A stretch of DNA of 43,537 nt, taken from assembly GCF_048551375.1 (NCBI RefSeq), contig NZ_JBLYZJ010000018.1:1-43537 (forward strand). The letters are read 5' to 3'. Positions 41,078 to 43,537 of the stretch are shown in pieces. The first letter of the stretch is position 1. Each line of letters opens with the position of its first letter. The position numbers and the translations under genes are program-made. The notes below the pieces were generated by a model. The model searched no databases. It saw nothing but the letters and a program-made list of their open reading frames with translations, and was not told where the DNA came from. The stretch is from Faucicola sp048551375 (GTDB taxonomy: Bacteria; Pseudomonadota; Gammaproteobacteria; Pseudomonadales; Moraxellaceae).

Positions 41078-41596
41078 CTAGGATTTTTCAGCAAGTTCCA
41101 CCTGCCAAAAATCTCTACGCTCACCAATCTTATTATCAATCGCTTGATACATCATCAAATCTTTCAATGATTTATAACCTTTATCATAACCACAAATACA
41201 TTTTCCTAATTGTTCAAGTGAGTTATTGATAAAAATTACTTCATCATTATTATCATGGTCACTCAAGTAAATTTGCCCATCTGCCATATCAACAAAAATA
41301 ACATTGCCAGAACCATCAGCACCTATGGGGAAGTGATGACTTTGCAAATTGCTATTTTGCTGAATTTGCATAATGTCAGATTGGTGATAATTCTTAAAGC
41401 CTAAATAAGGTGAAGCTTGGCGTGGTAAACCCTGCTCGACCAAAAATTTGATTGAATCTTTTGCTTGATAATCATCTTGAAACTGCGAATCATCCCAATA
41501 GATAAATTCGCTTAATTCTTCTTTTAGCTCTGCTAATTCATCGGGGATACTTGGCAATAATATCGCCAAGTATTCTTGTTGAAAATTAAACGTCAT
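41078..41596 (-). CDS. SMI1/KNR4 (SUKH) family protein
   Basis: A 172-aa protein with the SUKH pattern: an acidic N-terminus (DELAELKEELSEFIYWDDSQ), a GLPRQASPYLGF turn, FPIGADGSGNVIFVDMADGQ and IYLSDHDNNDEVIFINNSLEQL. SUKH proteins are best known as immunity proteins of toxin systems but also occur alone. Its ATG at 41596 follows directly after the tyrS TAA, so it is translated by coupling with tyrS. No toxin gene lies nearby. A housekeeping or lone-immunity role cannot be told apart from sequence. Confidence 0.8.
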   Translation of the reverse strand: MTFNFQQEYLAILLPSIPDELAELKEELSEFIYWDDSQFQDDYQAKDSIKFLVEQGLPRQASPYLGFKNYHQSDIMQIQQNSNLQSHHFPIGADGSGNVIFVDMADGQIYLSDHDNNDEVIFINNSLEQLGKCICGYDKGYKSLKDLMMYQAIDNKIGERRDFWQVELAEKS

Positions 41597-42811
41597 TTAG
41601 CTAACCGTCACTTTGGCATACGCTTTTTTCCCTGCTTGAATGACCACGGTTTGCCCTGCAGTGAGTGAAAACCCTGCATCAACCACTTCCCCATCCACTT
41701 TCACCGATTGATTTTTCAAAAAGTCCTTAGCTTGGGCAGAGTTTTTCACCAACCCTGCTTGGTTTAACACTTGGCTAATGAACATCGGCTCGCCATTGCT
41801 CTCTAGCGTCACTTCTGGCAAATCCACAGGCAACTCGCCATCCGCCAAGCGATTACCTGCCGATTTATGGGCGTTTTCGGCAGACTCTTTATCATGAAAA
41901 CGCTCAATCAACTCTAACGCTAGGATACGCTTAATCTCTTGTGGATTGCGACCGTCCGCCATTTCTTTAAGTAAAATTTCGACTTCTTCCATCGGCTTAA
42001 AGCTCAATAACTCAAAGTAACGCTCAATTAAGCTATCAGGCATTGACAGGATTTTTTGGTACATTGAGCCTGCACTGTCGTAGATACCGATGTAGTTGCC
42101 GAGCGATTTTGACATTTTATTGACACCGTCCAAGCCCTCAAGAATCGGCACGGTGATACAGACTTGCGGTTCTTGGTCATAGCGAGATTGCAAGGTGCGA
42201 CCCATCAGCAAGTTAAAGGTTTGGTCAGTACCGCCAAGCTCGACATCGGCTTTCATCGCCACCGAATCGTAACCTTGTACCAATGGGTATAAAAATTCGT
42301 GAATTGCAATCGGCGTTTGCGAGGCGTAGCGTTTTGAGAAGTCATCACGTTCTAGCATACGAGATACCGTAAGCTGACTTGCCAAGCCAATCATATCGCC
42401 TGCCGACATTTTGCCAAACCATTCTGAGTTAAACATCACTTGGGTTTTGGCAGGGTCAAGAATTTTAAATACTTGTTCTTTATAGGTTTTGGCGTTTTCG
42501 TCAATCGCTTCTTGGGTCAACGGTGGACGAGTGGTGTTTTTGCCTGTCGGGTCGCCAATGCGAGCGGTGTAGTCACCAATCAAAAATAATACTTCATGCC
42601 CCAAGTCTTGAAAATGCTTGAGTTTGTTGATAAGTACGGTATGCCCTAGATGTAAGTCAGGGGCGGTTGGGTCAAAACCTGCTTTGATACGCAAAGGGCG
42701 GTTTAGTTTAAGTTTTTTGAGTAAATCATCTTCTGAAATGATTTCGTGCGTGCCACGGCGAATCAGTTTAAGTTGCTCTTCGGGTGGTAAAAAGTTGGTT
42801 GTATCGCTCAT
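41597..42811 (-). CDS. tyrS: Tyrosyl-tRNA synthetase
   Basis: Charges tRNA-Tyr with tyrosine. The 404-aa product has the class I motifs HLGH (54-57) and KMSKS (232-236), plus a C-terminal S4-type RNA-binding domain (from about 335, GLVKNSAQAKDFLKNQSVKV). It belongs to the shorter TyrRS group with HEISxEDLL-like starts, seen in Pseudomonas as TyrZ/TyrS2. The ATG at 42811 follows AAGGT. No T-box or other leader structure is evident upstream. The SUKH gene is coupled to its end. Confidence 0.96.
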   Translation of the reverse strand: MSDTTNFLPPEEQLKLIRRGTHEIISEDDLLKKLKLNRPLRIKAGFDPTAPDLHLGHTVLINKLKHFQDLGHEVLFLIGDYTARIGDPTGKNTTRPPLTQEAIDENAKTYKEQVFKILDPAKTQVMFNSEWFGKMSAGDMIGLASQLTVSRMLERDDFSKRYASQTPIAIHEFLYPLVQGYDSVAMKADVELGGTDQTFNLLMGRTLQSRYDQEPQVCITVPILEGLDGVNKMSKSLGNYIGIYDSAGSMYQKILSMPDSLIERYFELLSFKPMEEVEILLKEMADGRNPQEIKRILALELIERFHDKESAENAHKSAGNRLADGELPVDLPEVTLESNGEPMFISQVLNQAGLVKNSAQAKDFLKNQSVKVDGEVVDAGFSLTAGQTVVIQAGKKAYAKVTVS

Positions 42812-42920
42812 AAAATATACCTTACATTATCAAAATTAAAATTTTTGTTATGTTATCACGTTGCTAGGATTTCGTCATGTGATTGGCGGTAGGTTTTATA
42901 TTAATCTAATCGGTAACGTA

Positions 42921-42943
42921 GTAGGGGCGTAATGTTTACGCCC
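42921..42943. repeat. GTAGGGGCGTA palindrome (REP-like unit)
   Basis: A unit starting GTAGGGGCGTAATG and closing TTTACGCCC. A degenerate inverted partner follows at about 42963-42987. Confidence 0.7.
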
Positions 42944-43018
42944 ATTTTAAAGGAAGGAATTTGAGCGTATGCAATAATCTCCTACTGTTAAACATTTATG
43001 AAATATGAAGATTTCAAC

Positions 43019-43052
43019 CAAAAAAATAGCCCCATCATACGATAGGGCTATT
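43019..43052 (-). terminator. Terminator of the ACP-like gene
   Basis: AATAGCCC (43025-43032) and GGGCTATT (43045-43052) form an 8-bp stem; on the minus strand it is followed by a T-run. It lies 24 bases after the stop codon at 43076. Confidence 0.85.
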
Positions 43053-43075
43053 GGCTTTCGATTTACGTTAAAGAA

Positions 43076-43492
43076 TTAACGAACACGGCAGTTTTTACCA
43101 ATAAATTCGCTAGCTGGGTCTTGGATGTTCACAGCTTGACGGTAGTTTTTGCTCGTGATAACACCGCTGTATAGGCTGAAGTTGTTATCATCACCAAATA
43201 CTGTACCAACTGCATCAGTACGGTATAGGTTGACTGGCATAAAGCGAGTTTTACCGTTTAAATACGCCTGTGCATAGGTTGGTAAGCCCTGACGGTTAAA
43301 GCCGTAAGTCACTTTGACTTTTGTACCGTTTGAGCAAGTGGCGTTAACCGTTTTTTTGCTAACAGCAGATTTCATGGCTTTTGCACCGTCTTCTTGTGGC
43401 ATTTGACCTGCAAATGCAGTTGACGCTGATAGGGCAATGGCAACGGCTGGGATTAATTTGATAACTGAAGTTACGCACTTCAATAAAAACAA
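43076..43492 (-). CDS. ACP/MliC-like secreted protein, 5' end cut by the terminal repeat
   Basis: Native coding sequence runs from 43464 to the stop at 43076; beyond 43465 the frame continues into the terminal repeat and could start at a TTG (43492), adding foreign residues MFLLKCVTS. What remains is most of a signal peptide (VIKLIPAVAIALSASTAFA) and a mature protein of about 110 aa. The mature part has a Cys pair (NATCSNGTKVKV and IGKNCRVR) and the run YGFNRQGLPTYAQAYLNGK, then RFMPVNLYRTD, which resembles the Neisseria adhesin complex protein / MliC-like lysozyme-inhibitor group from memory. The original ATG and promoter are lost on this side. The gene may be inactive or expressed from the element. 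Confidence 0.62.
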   Translation of the reverse strand: MFLLKCVTSVIKLIPAVAIALSASTAFAGQMPQEDGAKAMKSAVSKKTVNATCSNGTKVKVTYGFNRQGLPTYAQAYLNGKTRFMPVNLYRTDAVGTVFGDDNNFSLYSGVITSKNYRQAVNIQDPASEFIGKNCRVR

Positions 43493-43537
43493 GGTATTAT
43501 AAAAAAAAGCAAGTCACTAAGAGCCGACAAATGAATA
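43465..43537. repeat. Right copy of the 73-bp terminal inverted repeat
   Basis: Exact reverse complement of bases 4-76. Its inner edge (TGAAGTTACGCACTTCA, 43466-43482) joins the signal-peptide codons of the ACP-like gene. See the left copy for the reasoning. Confidence 0.8.

Noticed and set aside
1..43537. CRISPR array
   Set aside because: The short repeats are dispersed and palindromic; none form regularly spaced direct repeats with unique spacers.

Overview
The window looks like a chromosomal contig from a Moraxellaceae bacterium, most likely in or near the Moraxella (Faucicola) osloensis group. I base this on moderate GC (estimated by eye in the low-to-mid 40s percent), on the Pseudomonadales gene order argH / algZ-algR-hemC, and on the general gene content. 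I did no database search, so the genus is an inference. Most genes are housekeeping or respiratory. The gaps between them are unusually rich in short palindromic repeats that begin with GTAG, plus C-rich elements of about 100 bp.

Layout. (1) 0.1-3.9 kb: mpl, a YheT-like hydrolase and yigZ. (2) 3.9-7.2 kb: an AT-rich cassette, all on the minus strand. It encodes a small secreted precursor carrying a GG-type cleavage motif, two small membrane proteins, an outer-membrane barrel and a periplasmic C39 peptidase, behind a promoter with a Fur-like box. I read it as a candidate microcin or amyloid-type secretion locus. (3) 7.5-18.7 kb: rsuA, a DUF2939 protein, dnaJ, a large M60/ImpA-like metalloprotease lipoprotein, dapB, a frameshifted secreted gene, an RsmC-like methyltransferase, an ABC exporter, a GNAT protein, tRNA-Phe and yggX. 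(4) 19.3-24.2 kb: argH divergent from algZ-algR-hemC. (5) 24.6-34.7 kb: a nitrate-sensing and transport block of two NarK-type carriers divergent from narX-narL, then a Crp/Fnr-family regulator, a carbonic anhydrase and modABC. (6) 35.0-36.4 kb: a yybP-ykoY (Mn2+) riboswitch with a terminator in front of a TerC-family gene. (7) 36.7-43.5 kb: lptFG, an FKBP prolyl isomerase, a GNAT protein, a 2-hydroxyacid dehydrogenase, tyrS with an attached SUKH gene, and an ACP-like secreted protein whose 5' end is cut.

Two whole-window features stand out. Four ParB-binding parS-like palindromes lie within the first 10.5 kb (742, 3759, 9213, 10424), which suggests that this segment is close to the chromosomal origin. 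The first 76 and last 73 bases form a 73-bp inverted repeat, so both window ends run into the same repeated element, probably an insertion sequence, and one copy has removed the start of the last gene.

How the genes work together. The nitrate block forms a sensing circuit: NarX-NarL detect nitrate, the NarK carriers move nitrate and nitrite, FNR-type sites tie narK to oxygen limitation, and ModABC supplies molybdate for nitrate reductase, which is not encoded here. The cassette in region 2 can be read as precursor, immunity, maturation protease and export pore under iron control, but that function is an inference.
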